Shown: piece by piece, positions 6,304-13,606 of the stretch
Numbering within the stretch: the stretch's first letter is position 1
Layout of the letters: every line of letters begins with the position of its first letter
Origin: an uncultured Collinsella sp.
Lineage (GTDB): Bacteria; Actinomycetota; Coriobacteriia; Coriobacteriales; Coriobacteriaceae
Direction of reading: 5' to 3'
Length of the DNA: 24,163 nucleotides
NCBI GenBank assembly: GCA_902475785.1
Contig: CABSAN010000033.1
Location: 1-24,163 of the forward strand
Made by a program: the position numbers and the translations under genes
Notes under the pieces: generated by a model
Seen by the model: only the letters and a program-made list of their open reading frames with translations
Told to the model about the DNA's origin: nothing
The model's database searches: none

Positions 6304-9198
6304 TTACGATAGCTTGACGATCGGCGCGAATCCCTTCATAAGCTTTTTGGTCTGGCCGGTCTTTTCGAATTGAACCTCGATCATGTCTCCGGCGACCGAG
6401 ATCACGGTACCCGTGCCAAAGGTCTTGTGGCTCACGGTATCGCCTGCGGCAAAGTCCTGCGATGCGCTGGCGCGATCGACCTTGCGCTCCACCGTCGGGG
6501 ACACTTTGGACGAGGGCTTTTTGGCTCGCGGCGCGCCCGAGCCAAAGGTCGAGGCAACACGGCCGGCGTCGGGCGAAACCCCACGATGGCGCTCGGTACC
6601 ATAGGTGCTGCCACCAAAGAAATCGTCAAAGCTCGATCCGCCGCGCGAACCGGAACCGCCGGTCGAGCGCGTATGCGAACCGAACACCTTGCCGCCGTAC
6701 ATGTCCGAGCCCATGCCCGAGCCAAAGGTGCCGTGACGGTCGCCGCGCTTCTCCCAGCCCGTTCCCTCAAAACCGGCAGAGCCGATACCGCTAAACTCGA
6801 TGTCCTCAAACGGAATCTCGTTGAGGAAGCGCGAGCGCGGATTGGCAGAGGTCGAGCCGTAGGTGCGACGCGTGGCCGCATAGGTCAAGAACAGGCGCTT
6901 ACGGGCACGCGTGATGGCGACGTAGGCGAGGCGACGCTCCTCCTCGAGCTTACCCGGATCATCGCTGCCGCCAAAGTCGTGCACGTGCGGGAAGATGCCC
7001 TCCTCCATACCGGCCACGAACACCGCCGGGAACTCCAGGCCCTTGGCGGAGTGGATGGTCATCATGGTGATGGCATGCGTCTCGCCTGCCAGGGAATCCA
7101 AGTCGGAGCGCAGGGCAAGCCACTCCATGAGAGCAGGCAACGCCTTACAGGTGAGCGGACCGTAGGTGCGCTCGATCTCGTCGGCATGCACGGCGCCCGC
7201 CGGCATCTCCGTCGGCGCGGCATAGGCGTTACCCGCGATGGCGGCGGCCAGGGCATCCTGCGGCGAGAGCGCCGGGGCGGCTAGGCTATCGAGCGGATTG
7301 GAACCTGCGGCATCGCGCGCGCCGACGAGCGCCTCAAACGAGGATGCCGGTGCGGACGGTCCCGGCTCGGGCGCGGGCGCACTCACCACGACAGACTCGG
7401 GCTCGGCAGGCACGTCGGCAACACCGGCCGCGCGCAGCTCTTCTAGGCTCTCGAGCGTACCCTCGATATCCTCGTGCGTCTCCTCAAATTCGGCAGCGAC
7501 GCCCAGGAATTCCTGGATGTTCTCGGCACGGCTCTCAGACTCCATGGTGCCCTCGGCGCGGAAGGCCTGCAGAAGGCCCGTCTTATCGACGATCATCTCG
7601 ACGACGTCCTTGAGCTCGCCGTCCATGCGGCGACCCTCGCGCACCAGCGACACAAAGCTCGACAGGCCGTTGCGCACCTTAGCGCTAAACATGCCGGTTT
7701 CGGCGCACGCGATCTCGCAGGCCTGGAAGAACGAGCAACGGTTGTCGCGCGCCAGCTGCTCGATCTTTTGGATCGAGGTGGAGCCGATGCCGCGGCGCGG
7801 CGTGTTGATGACGCGCTTGACGCTCATCTCGTCGGCCGGGTTCACGATCATCTTGAGGTAGGCCATAACGTCGCGGATCTCGGCACGGTCGAAGAATCGC
7901 GTGCCGCCCACGATCTTGTAGGGCACGCCCGCGCGCAGAAACATATCTTCGAGAATACGCGACTGGGCGTTGGTGCGGTAGAACACGGCGATGTCGTCGT
8001 AACTCGTGCCCTTGGAGTGCAGCTTTTCGATCTCGCCGGCAATCCAGCGACCCTCGTCGCGCTCATCGCTTGCTTGGAAGGCCTGAATCTTCTCGCCGTC
8101 GCCCTCGGCCGTAAACAGGCGCTTGTCCTTGCGCTGCGAGTTGTGACGCACCACGGCGTTGGCGGCGCTCAGGATATGACCCGTGGAGCGGTAGTTCTGC
8201 TCCAGCTTGACGGTCTTGCAGTCTTTAAAGTCCTTCTCAAAGTCCAGGATATTGGTGATGTCGGCGCCACGCCAGCTATAAATGGACTGATCGTCATCGC
8301 CCACGACCATGAGGTTTTGGTACTTGGCGGCCAGCAGGTTGGCGATCTCGTACTGGACGTGGTTGGTGTCCTGATACTCGTCGACGCTAATGTAGCGGAA
8401 GCGCTCCTGGTACTTGTCGAGCACCTCGGGGCGGGTGCGCAGCAGCTCGAGCGTGCGCACGAGCAGGTCGTCGAAGTCCATCGCGTTGGCGGCGCGCAGG
8501 CGGCGCTCCAGCTCCAGGTAGACCTGCGCGGCCTTTTTGTCATTAGGGCTGTCGGCGGATTTGAGCATGTCCTCGGGCCCGATCATGGCGTTTTTTGCCG
8601 AGCTGATCTTGCTGCGGATCATGTTGATGGGGAACTGCTTTTGTTCAATGCCGAGCGCTTGCATAATGTCACGCACCATGCGCTTTGAGTCATCGTCATC
8701 GTAGATGGTGAACTGCCCGGTGTAGCCCAGCAGGTCGGCGTCCTCGCGCAGCATGCGCACGCACATGGCATGGAAGGTGCACACCCACATGCCGCGGGTG
8801 CCGCTGGGGATGAGCGCTGCCAGACGCTCGCGCATCTCGGCCGCGGCCTTGTTGGTAAACGTGATGGCCAGGACCTGCCAGGGCTTAACGCCCAGGTCGC
8901 CAAGCATATGCGCGATGCGGAAGGTCAGGACGCGGGTCTTGCCCGAGCCGGCGCCGGCAAGGACCAGCAGCGGGCCCTCGGTGGTCAGGACCGCCTCGCG
9001 CTGGGCGGGGTTCAGACTATCGATATCGACGAGCGGCTTGGCTGGTTTGGGCGCCGGAGCCGGGGCGTCGTAGATGTCGAGCGGAACGAGCTCGGGTTCC
9101 GGCGCGGCGGGGGCGGTGTACGCATCGAGCGGCACGGGTTCCGGCGCGGGCGGCACGGGTACCGCAGTGTTCTTTTCCCAGGGCAGGGGCTGGGTCAT
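6304..9198 (-). CDS. pcrA: ATP-dependent DNA helicase PcrA/UvrD type
   Basis: Superfamily 1 3'-5' helicase for nucleotide excision repair, removal of recombination intermediates and replication of damaged templates. Motifs in order over 964 residues: LNPAQREAV Q-motif (62-70), Walker A AGAGSGKT (81-88), AITFTNKAAAEM (111-122), DEYQD (273-277), GDDDQSIYSWRG (300-311), QNYRST (334-339), TIHSAKGLEFPAVFVAGMEE (714-733) and AYVAITRARKR (758-768). The last about 45 residues (DTVSHKTFGTGTV...) match the C-terminal Tudor-like domain of PcrA. It is much longer than the usual 720-780 residues: it carries a Pro/Ala-rich N-terminus, an Ala/Pro-rich insert at about 590-690 and a Gly/Ser-rich stretch at about 800-915. 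The ATG at 9198 follows GAGGAG; a longer open frame (to 9282) would start upstream of the probable transcription start. Confidence 0.93.
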   Translation of the reverse strand: MTQPLPWEKNTAVPVPPAPEPVPLDAYTAPAAPEPELVPLDIYDAPAPAPKPAKPLVDIDSLNPAQREAVLTTEGPLLVLAGAGSGKTRVLTFRIAHMLGDLGVKPWQVLAITFTNKAAAEMRERLAALIPSGTRGMWVCTFHAMCVRMLREDADLLGYTGQFTIYDDDDSKRMVRDIMQALGIEQKQFPINMIRSKISSAKNAMIGPEDMLKSADSPNDKKAAQVYLELERRLRAANAMDFDDLLVRTLELLRTRPEVLDKYQERFRYISVDEYQDTNHVQYEIANLLAAKYQNLMVVGDDDQSIYSWRGADITNILDFEKDFKDCKTVKLEQNYRSTGHILSAANAVVRHNSQRKDKRLFTAEGDGEKIQAFQASDERDEGRWIAGEIEKLHSKGTSYDDIAVFYRTNAQSRILEDMFLRAGVPYKIVGGTRFFDRAEIRDVMAYLKMIVNPADEMSVKRVINTPRRGIGSTSIQKIEQLARDNRCSFFQACEIACAETGMFSAKVRNGLSSFVSLVREGRRMDGELKDVVEMIVDKTGLLQAFRAEGTMESESRAENIQEFLGVAAEFEETHEDIEGTLESLEELRAAGVADVPAEPESVVVSAPAPEPGPSAPASSFEALVGARDAAGSNPLDSLAAPALSPQDALAAAIAGNAYAAPTEMPAGAVHADEIERTYGPLTCKALPALMEWLALRSDLDSLAGETHAITMMTIHSAKGLEFPAVFVAGMEEGIFPHVHDFGGSDDPGKLEEERRLAYVAITRARKRLFLTYAATRRTYGSTSANPRSRFLNEIPFEDIEFSGIGSAGFEGTGWEKRGDRHGTFGSGMGSDMYGGKVFGSHTRSTGGSGSRGGSSFDDFFGGSTYGTERHRGVSPDAGRVASTFGSGAPRAKKPSSKVSPTVERKVDRASASQDFAAGDTVSHKTFGTGTVISVAGDMIEVQFEKTGQTKKLMKGFAPIVKLS

Positions 9199-9259
9199 GG
9201 GCGACTCCTCATCTGACGGACAGCGCGCCTGCGGGCAGCGCCATAGTTTGAGCCGTACC

Positions 9260-9290
9260 AGTATACCGAGCCGCGCGGACACCGACGCAA
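9260..9290 (-). promoter_or_regulatory. candidate promoter of pcrA
   Basis: On the minus strand TTGCGT (9285-9290) is followed after 19 bp by TATACT (9260-9265). Transcription would begin near 9253, giving a leader of about 55 nt before the ATG at 9198. The -35 match is weak and the spacer is long; the -10 is good. Confidence 0.4.
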
Positions 9291-9337
9291 ATCACACCGC
9301 GACTCCGTGCGCCACCACCACCCAAGCATCACCAAAT

Positions 9338-9406
9338 AAGTTGCGGTGAAATAGTTCCTGAAACCAGCCTTCTGGCCCCCAAACAGGAACTATTCCACCG
9401 CAACTT
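9338..9406. repeat. long palindromic repeat (AGTTGCGGTGAAATAG family), copy 1
   Basis: Arms of 23 nt (9338-9360 and 9384-9406) pair with one mismatch. The loop contains a nested CCAG / CTGG mini-stem (9364-9375). The element lies in the divergent gap between pcrA and the dehydrogenase gene. A second member with the same outer arm sequence lies just after the dehydrogenase gene at 10542-10608. Confidence 0.8.
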
Positions 9407-9472
9407 CGATTGGCCCGGAGGGATAGAATATCTACCATTTCTACCCCGTCCCCACATGGCAGGAGGGTTGCT

Positions 9473-10471
9473 GTGAAGCATAGGGTGCTCTATTACATGG
9501 TCGATGGTTCGACCGAGGCGGGTCAGGCGGCGCTCGACACAATCGAAGGTGGCGATCAGATTGAGCTGGTGGGCTGCGCGCACGAGCCCAATGTCTGCCC
9601 CACCGTCGAGCAGCTGGCAGGCTGCGAGGGCTTTGTCGGCGAGTTCGGCCCCGTCGATGATGCATGTGCCGACGCCATGGCCGCCACGGGGATGCGCATT
9701 GTCTCGAACATGTCTATCGGCCTTAACCACGTTGCCGTCGAACTCCTAGCCTCTCATGGCATCACCGTCACCAACTGCCCTGGGTACTGCTCAGACGACG
9801 TCGCTCAACACACCATCGCTTTGATGCTTGACCTGATGCGCCAAGTTACGTTTCTTAACCGCGATGTGCGTGACGGCGTTTGGAATCCACTTGCCGGTTA
9901 TACCATGCACCGCACGCAGGGTCGCACACTGGGGCTTGTCTTTTTTGGCAGCATCGCGCGTGCCGTGGCGCCCATCGCACAAGCGCTTGGCATGAAGGTG
10001 CTGGTGTGGGCGCCGACCAAGAGTGCAGAAGAGCTCGCCGCGGCAGGCTGTGCCAAAGCACAAACGCTCGATGAGTTACTCGGCACATCGGATATCGTCA
10101 GTCTGCACTGTCCCCTGATTCCAGAGACCGAAAAACTCATCGGCAAGCGCGAGCTTGCACTCATGAAGCCCACGGCATTTTTGATTAACACGGCCCGCGG
10201 GCCCATCGTGGATGAGGATGCCCTGGTCGCCGCGTTGAACGAGGGCATCGCCAGCGGTGGCACGCGCGGCATCTGCGGCGCCGCGCTCGACGTACTCGCC
10301 GACGAGACCGCGCCCAACCAGGCCCTGATCGCGCATCCGCGCTGCATCGTCACACCCCATTGCGCCTACAGCACGCAGGAAGCCTACGACACCGTCCGGC
10401 GCATGTCGCTACAGGCCGTAGTAGACAAGCTCGTCTTTAACCGCAAGCCCAAGCACACCGTGGCCGAATAA
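9473..10471 (+). CDS. D-isomer-specific 2-hydroxyacid dehydrogenase family protein
   Basis: Member of the family that includes phosphoglycerate and hydroxypyruvate dehydrogenases; 332 residues. Catalytic residues are present: R242 in INTARGPIVDEDAL, E278 in ALDVLADE and H296 in TPHCAYS. MSIGLNHVAVELLASHGITVTNCPGY (80-105) is the typical linker region. The Rossmann glycine motif is odd: where GxGxxG is expected the protein reads FFGSIA (157-162), losing the first and last Gly. The usual acidic residue after the second strand is missing in LVWAPTKS. Cofactor use is therefore uncertain. GTG at 9473 is chosen because AGGAGG ends 6 nt before it; a TTG 21 codons upstream lacks a ribosome site. The true substrate is unknown. 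Confidence 0.82.
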   Translation: MKHRVLYYMVDGSTEAGQAALDTIEGGDQIELVGCAHEPNVCPTVEQLAGCEGFVGEFGPVDDACADAMAATGMRIVSNMSIGLNHVAVELLASHGITVTNCPGYCSDDVAQHTIALMLDLMRQVTFLNRDVRDGVWNPLAGYTMHRTQGRTLGLVFFGSIARAVAPIAQALGMKVLVWAPTKSAEELAAAGCAKAQTLDELLGTSDIVSLHCPLIPETEKLIGKRELALMKPTAFLINTARGPIVDEDALVAALNEGIASGGTRGICGAALDVLADETAPNQALIAHPRCIVTPHCAYSTQEAYDTVRRMSLQAVVDKLVFNRKPKHTVAE

Positions 10472-10505
10472 TTAGTGCAAAGAGGTCGGGTTTGTCTGTA
10501 CCAAG

Positions 10506-10538
10506 TTGGTGCAAAGTAACTTGACCCCAATGCACCAA
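10506..10538. repeat. dispersed palindromic-ended repeat, copy 2
   Basis: TTGGTGCA (10506-10513) and TGCACCAA (10531-10538) form inverted ends around AAGTAACTTGACCCCAA. It matches the copy at 2976-3008 with identical end spacing. A preceding GTGCAAAG at about 10475 repeats part of the arm. It sits between the dehydrogenase stop and the palindrome at 10542. Confidence 0.7.
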
Positions 10539-10541
10539 AAA

Positions 10542-10608
10542 AGTTGCGGTGAAATAGGGACTGTTGGAGCCTTCAACAAGGCCTTTTAATCCCTATTTCA
10601 CCGCAACT
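10542..10608. repeat. long palindromic repeat (AGTTGCGGTGAAATAG family), copy 2
   Basis: A perfect 19-bp stem (10542-10560 with 10590-10608) surrounds a nested GCCTT / AAGGC mini-hairpin (10569-10582). Together with the copy at 9338-9406 it brackets the dehydrogenase gene. It lies between that gene and the convergent uppP and could serve as a bidirectional transcription stop. Confidence 0.8.
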
Positions 10609-10666
10609 CCGATAGATATCGCGTATTCGAATACGGCAGCGAGCGGCTGCCGGAGCGACTACTAAG

Positions 10667-11647
10667 TTACAGGCCGAGCATCGGCTCCAGGACAAAGAAG
10701 TACGCGAGCACCACGATGCCCAGGATGATGCGGTAAACACCGAAGCACTTAAAGTCGTGACGGCGGACGAAGCCCATGAGCCACTTGATGGCGATGAGCG
10801 AAACCACAAAGGCCACAACGCAGCCCACGCCCAAGATAGCGACCTCGTTGGCGCCGAACGTGCCGCCCTTGATGAAGTACTTGACCAGCTTGAGCGCACT
10901 TGCGCCAAACATAACGGGAATAGCCAGGAAGAACGTAAACTTGGACGCCACCGAACGTGTGCAGCCCAAAAGCAGGCCACCGATGATGGTAGAACCGGAA
11001 CGAGACGTACCAGGCACCAGCGAAAGCACCTGGAAGCAGCCGATACCCAGCGCAGTCTTCCAGCTCAGGTCCTCGAGCGTGGCGATGGAACCAAAGTCCA
11101 GATTCTCGTCATCGTCCTCATCCTCAGCGGTAGCCGCGGCGGGCGCCGCAAAGTGCGCACCGGCGGGACGTCCGCCCGCCACCACAGCACGCGAACCAAA
11201 CGAACCGGCAACGGCCATTTCCTCGCGCTTGTTCGCGCGCCAGTTCTCGATCACGATAAACAGCACGCCGTACACAATGAGCGCCAGCGCCACGACGGGA
11301 GCATTGTAGAAATGCTCCTCCATCCAGTCGTTAAGCGGCAGACCGATCGCCGCGGCGGGAATGCAGCCAAGCACAATCTTGCCCCACAGCACCCAGGTGT
11401 CGCGACGGCCCTCCTTGCCCTTGCTGGGAGAAAACGGGTTGAGGTCGTAGAAGAACAGGACGCAGACGGCCAAAATGGCGCCAAGCTGAATCACGACCAG
11501 GAACATATTCCAGAACGTCTCGCTCACGTTCATCTTGACGAACTCGTCCACCAAGATCATGTGACCGGTCGATGAAACAGGCAGCCATTCGGTGATGCCC
11601 TCGACCAGGCCCATAAAGGCAGATTTTAGAAGCTCGATGATATCCAA
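10667..11647 (-). CDS. uppP: undecaprenyl-diphosphatase (BacA/UppP)
   Basis: Polytopic membrane enzyme that dephosphorylates undecaprenyl pyrophosphate to recycle the lipid carrier for peptidoglycan synthesis; overproduction gives bacitracin resistance in other bacteria. LVEGITEWLPVSSTGHM (14-30) carries E16, E20 and H29, and VPGTSRSGSTI (211-221) carries the catalytic-site Arg R216. The length of 326 residues exceeds the usual 265-290 because of an Ala-rich then highly acidic segment at about 139-190, in a loop before the second motif. A TTG start at 11647 is preferred: AGGGGG lies 5 nt upstream and it gives the normal family N-terminus. The long upstream open frame (to 11965) overlaps the next gene's leader and has no such features. 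Confidence 0.93.
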   Translation of the reverse strand: MDIIELLKSAFMGLVEGITEWLPVSSTGHMILVDEFVKMNVSETFWNMFLVVIQLGAILAVCVLFFYDLNPFSPSKGKEGRRDTWVLWGKIVLGCIPAAAIGLPLNDWMEEHFYNAPVVALALIVYGVLFIVIENWRANKREEMAVAGSFGSRAVVAGGRPAGAHFAAPAAATAEDEDDDENLDFGSIATLEDLSWKTALGIGCFQVLSLVPGTSRSGSTIIGGLLLGCTRSVASKFTFFLAIPVMFGASALKLVKYFIKGGTFGANEVAILGVGCVVAFVVSLIAIKWLMGFVRRHDFKCFGVYRIILGIVVLAYFFVLEPMLGL

Positions 11648-11895
11648 AAGGACCCCCTCGTTAGACACCCGCCGATATTGTTCTGCGGACGGTGCGGGCG
11701 ATGTCCCATTATCAACCGTTGGCGGCACGCCTGCGCCTACCCTTACCAAAAAACTCGCCCGTTCACAGAATTGCGAGCGGTCAAACCCAAATCCTTGGGT
11801 ATAACTGCAACAAGATAAAGTGTCCGGCGGCCAACGCGCCCGCGCCCGCCCGATGCACGAGCCCCACGCCCGTGCGATAGACCAAGGAGGAAACC

Positions 11896-12333
11896 ATGAA
11901 CGAGGGCTATACCAAGGTATTTGTTTCACTCGACGGTACTGAGCAGCAGGATTTTGTGCTCGCACGCGCCATCAAGGTCGCCGCGAACAACGGCGCCAAG
12001 CTGATTATCGGCCACGTTATCGACTCCACCGCGCTCGAGAGCGCCGGTTCCTATCCGGTCGACCTGGTCAACGGCTTGGAGGAGGCCTTTAACAACTCCA
12101 TCGCCAAGCAGCTCGAGGAGGCCAAAGCCAATCCCGACATTCCCGAGGTCGAGGTCATGATTCGCGCCGGCCGTATTCGCGAGACGCTCAAGGACGAGAT
12201 GCTCGACGTGGTCAAGCCCGACCTGGTGCTCTGCGGCGCCCGCGGCCTGTCCTCGATCAAGTATGCGCTGCTGGGTTCGATTTCGACGTTCCTGCTGCGC
12301 AATACGGACTGCGACATTCTGGTCGTGAAGTAG
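11896..12333 (+). CDS. universal stress protein, ATP-binding UspA-like
   Basis: Small cytosolic stress protein of 145 residues with one Usp domain. The ATP-binding signature G-2x-G-9x-G-S is complete in GARGLSSIKYALLGS (114-128), so it belongs to the nucleotide-binding subgroup. The N-terminal strand KVFVSLDGTEQQ has the usual aspartate. The ATG follows AAGGAGG at a normal distance. A TATAAC hexamer at 11800-11805 could be its -10, but no good -35 is at the right distance. It is divergent from uppP. In other bacteria Usp genes are induced by growth arrest; no regulation can be read here. Confidence 0.93.
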   Translation: MNEGYTKVFVSLDGTEQQDFVLARAIKVAANNGAKLIIGHVIDSTALESAGSYPVDLVNGLEEAFNNSIAKQLEEAKANPDIPEVEVMIRAGRIRETLKDEMLDVVKPDLVLCGARGLSSIKYALLGSISTFLLRNTDCDILVVK

Positions 12334-12346
12334 GTTCCTTCCCGCC

Positions 12347-12437
12347 GGCGCAAGGCCTGCGGGGTTATCACGCCGACGTCCTCGCCGCTTCGCGGCTGCG
12401 GGATGTCGGCTTAGATAACCCCTCCCGGCCTTGCGCC
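12347..12437. repeat. 91-nt multi-stem inverted repeat
   Basis: Four nested stems stack in order: 12347-12357 with 12427-12437 (11 bp, GGCGCAAGGCC), 12361-12369 with 12414-12422 (9 bp), 12372-12381 with 12401-12410 (10 bp with one G-T pair) and 12384-12388 with 12392-12396 around a 3-nt loop. Nearly every base of the 91-nt element is paired. There is no T tract. It lies 13 bp after the usp stop, before a convergent kinase gene. Confidence 0.8.
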
Positions 12438-12477
12438 TTCGTCACCGTACTTCAGCGAGTTGGCTGATAAAAGATGG

Positions 12478-12510
12478 CGTGCCGCCCTGGTTGGGGCGGC
12501 ACGTTTTGTT
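12478..12510 (+). terminator. terminator between usp and the histidine kinase gene
   Basis: CGTGCCGCCC (12478-12487) pairs perfectly with 12494-12503 around a 6-nt loop, followed on the plus strand by TTTTGTTT. It can end usp transcription. Read in the other direction the stem is followed by CCATCTTTT, so it may also serve the convergent kinase operon. Confidence 0.7.
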
Positions 12511-12538
12511 TGGGGCGGAATGTTTTTGTTTGGGCGGA
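12491..12538 (+). repeat. three degenerate tandem units of about 20 bp
   Basis: TTGGGGCGGCACGTTTTG, TTTGGGGCGGAATGTTTTTG and TTTGGGCGGACG follow one another. The first unit is the right arm of the terminator stem plus its T run, so the array may have arisen by duplication of a terminator tail. Confidence 0.45.
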
Positions 12539-12553
12539 CGTCTGCCGTGTGCG

Positions 12554-13597
12554 TTACTCGAAGTATTGAAACTTGTTGGTTGAGAAGGCAAACGTAACGA
12601 CGAAGCCTTCTCCGGGCTCGGACGCTGCGGTGACGTCGATGCCCATCTTGGAGCACAGACGCGCCACCAGGTAGAGGCCGATGCCCGTTGCTCGCTTGGT
12701 GGTGCGACCGTTGTCGCCGGTAAAACCCTTCTCGAACACGCGCGGCAGGTCTGCCGCACACACGCCGCAGCCGTTGTCCGCGACGGTAAGCTCGATGCGC
12801 TCGCTTGCCAGGCCCTCGTCCAGCAACGCGCCCGAAAACGTGATCTTCGCGCCATCCTCACGTGCGTATTTAATGCTGTTCTGGATGAGCTGGCCCAGGA
12901 TAAACTCGAGCCACTTCTCGTCGGTAAAGACCTCAAAGTCGAGGTTCTCGCACACCGGGGCCACGTGCGCCGCGATGAGCTCACGCGCATTGGCCTTGAT
13001 CGCGCCCGTCACTAAGGTCTTAAGATCCCAGCGGCGAATCAGGTAGTCGCGCTCCACGACTTCCGAGCGCGCGTAGTACAGCGCCTGGTCGATATAGCGC
13101 TCCACGCGAGCCAACTCACGGCCCAGGTCGTCCACGCGCGACAGGTCGTCTTCGCTGCCGTCCAGGTTTTCAAGAATCAGATGGGCTGCCGCCAGGGGCA
13201 ACTTGGCCTCGTGGACCCAACTTTCGATATAGTCGCGATAGTCGTCGGTTTGGTGTCGCCCTTCCGCTACCTCATCGCAAGCCGCCTTGCCCACGCGGCG
13301 CAGGACTTCGTATTCGAGCTCGCCCTCGGCATACGTCGGGCACTGCACCATCTCTTGCACCCATGCGGGGCTCTCCAGCTCCTCGGCCGCCCGCTCCAGC
13401 TGATGCAGAAAACGGCGGCGGCGCGCATACTCGATCACGATGCCCAGCATGCCAAAGATAAAGGACACACCGACCGCCACGACCACGATGGAAGCGGGTG
13501 CCCCGGCGACCGTCAGAACAAAGCAGCTCAGCAGCACGCCGCACGTCCACACGGCGACGGGAAGCAGCGCGTCTTTAAAGAATTTGGCAAACGACAT
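12554..13597 (-). CDS. two-component sensor histidine kinase, short intramembrane-sensing type
   Basis: Membrane sensor of 347 residues that autophosphorylates and passes phosphate to the adjacent regulator. Two transmembrane segments (about 11-31 and 36-55) are joined by only a few residues, so there is no extracellular sensor domain. A cytoplasmic coiled region follows. The H-box reads ESWVHEAKLPL with H129. The ATPase domain has the N-box QLIQNSIKYA (N240), DNGCG (274-278) and TGIGLYL (304-310). This architecture is that of BceS-like cell-envelope-stress kinases, which normally work with an ABC transporter; none adjoins it here. The ATG at 13597 follows AGGGG. It starts 9 bp after the regulator stop in a two-gene operon. 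Confidence 0.9.
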   Translation of the reverse strand: MSFAKFFKDALLPVAVWTCGVLLSCFVLTVAGAPASIVVVAVGVSFIFGMLGIVIEYARRRRFLHQLERAAEELESPAWVQEMVQCPTYAEGELEYEVLRRVGKAACDEVAEGRHQTDDYRDYIESWVHEAKLPLAAAHLILENLDGSEDDLSRVDDLGRELARVERYIDQALYYARSEVVERDYLIRRWDLKTLVTGAIKANARELIAAHVAPVCENLDFEVFTDEKWLEFILGQLIQNSIKYAREDGAKITFSGALLDEGLASERIELTVADNGCGVCAADLPRVFEKGFTGDNGRTTKRATGIGLYLVARLCSKMGIDVTAASEPGEGFVVTFAFSTNKFQYFE

Positions 13598-13606
13598 GAC
13601 CGGCCC

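Noticed and set aside
7474..8688. 404-codon plus-strand open frame
   Set aside because: It is antisense to the pcrA helicase motifs and has no independent support.
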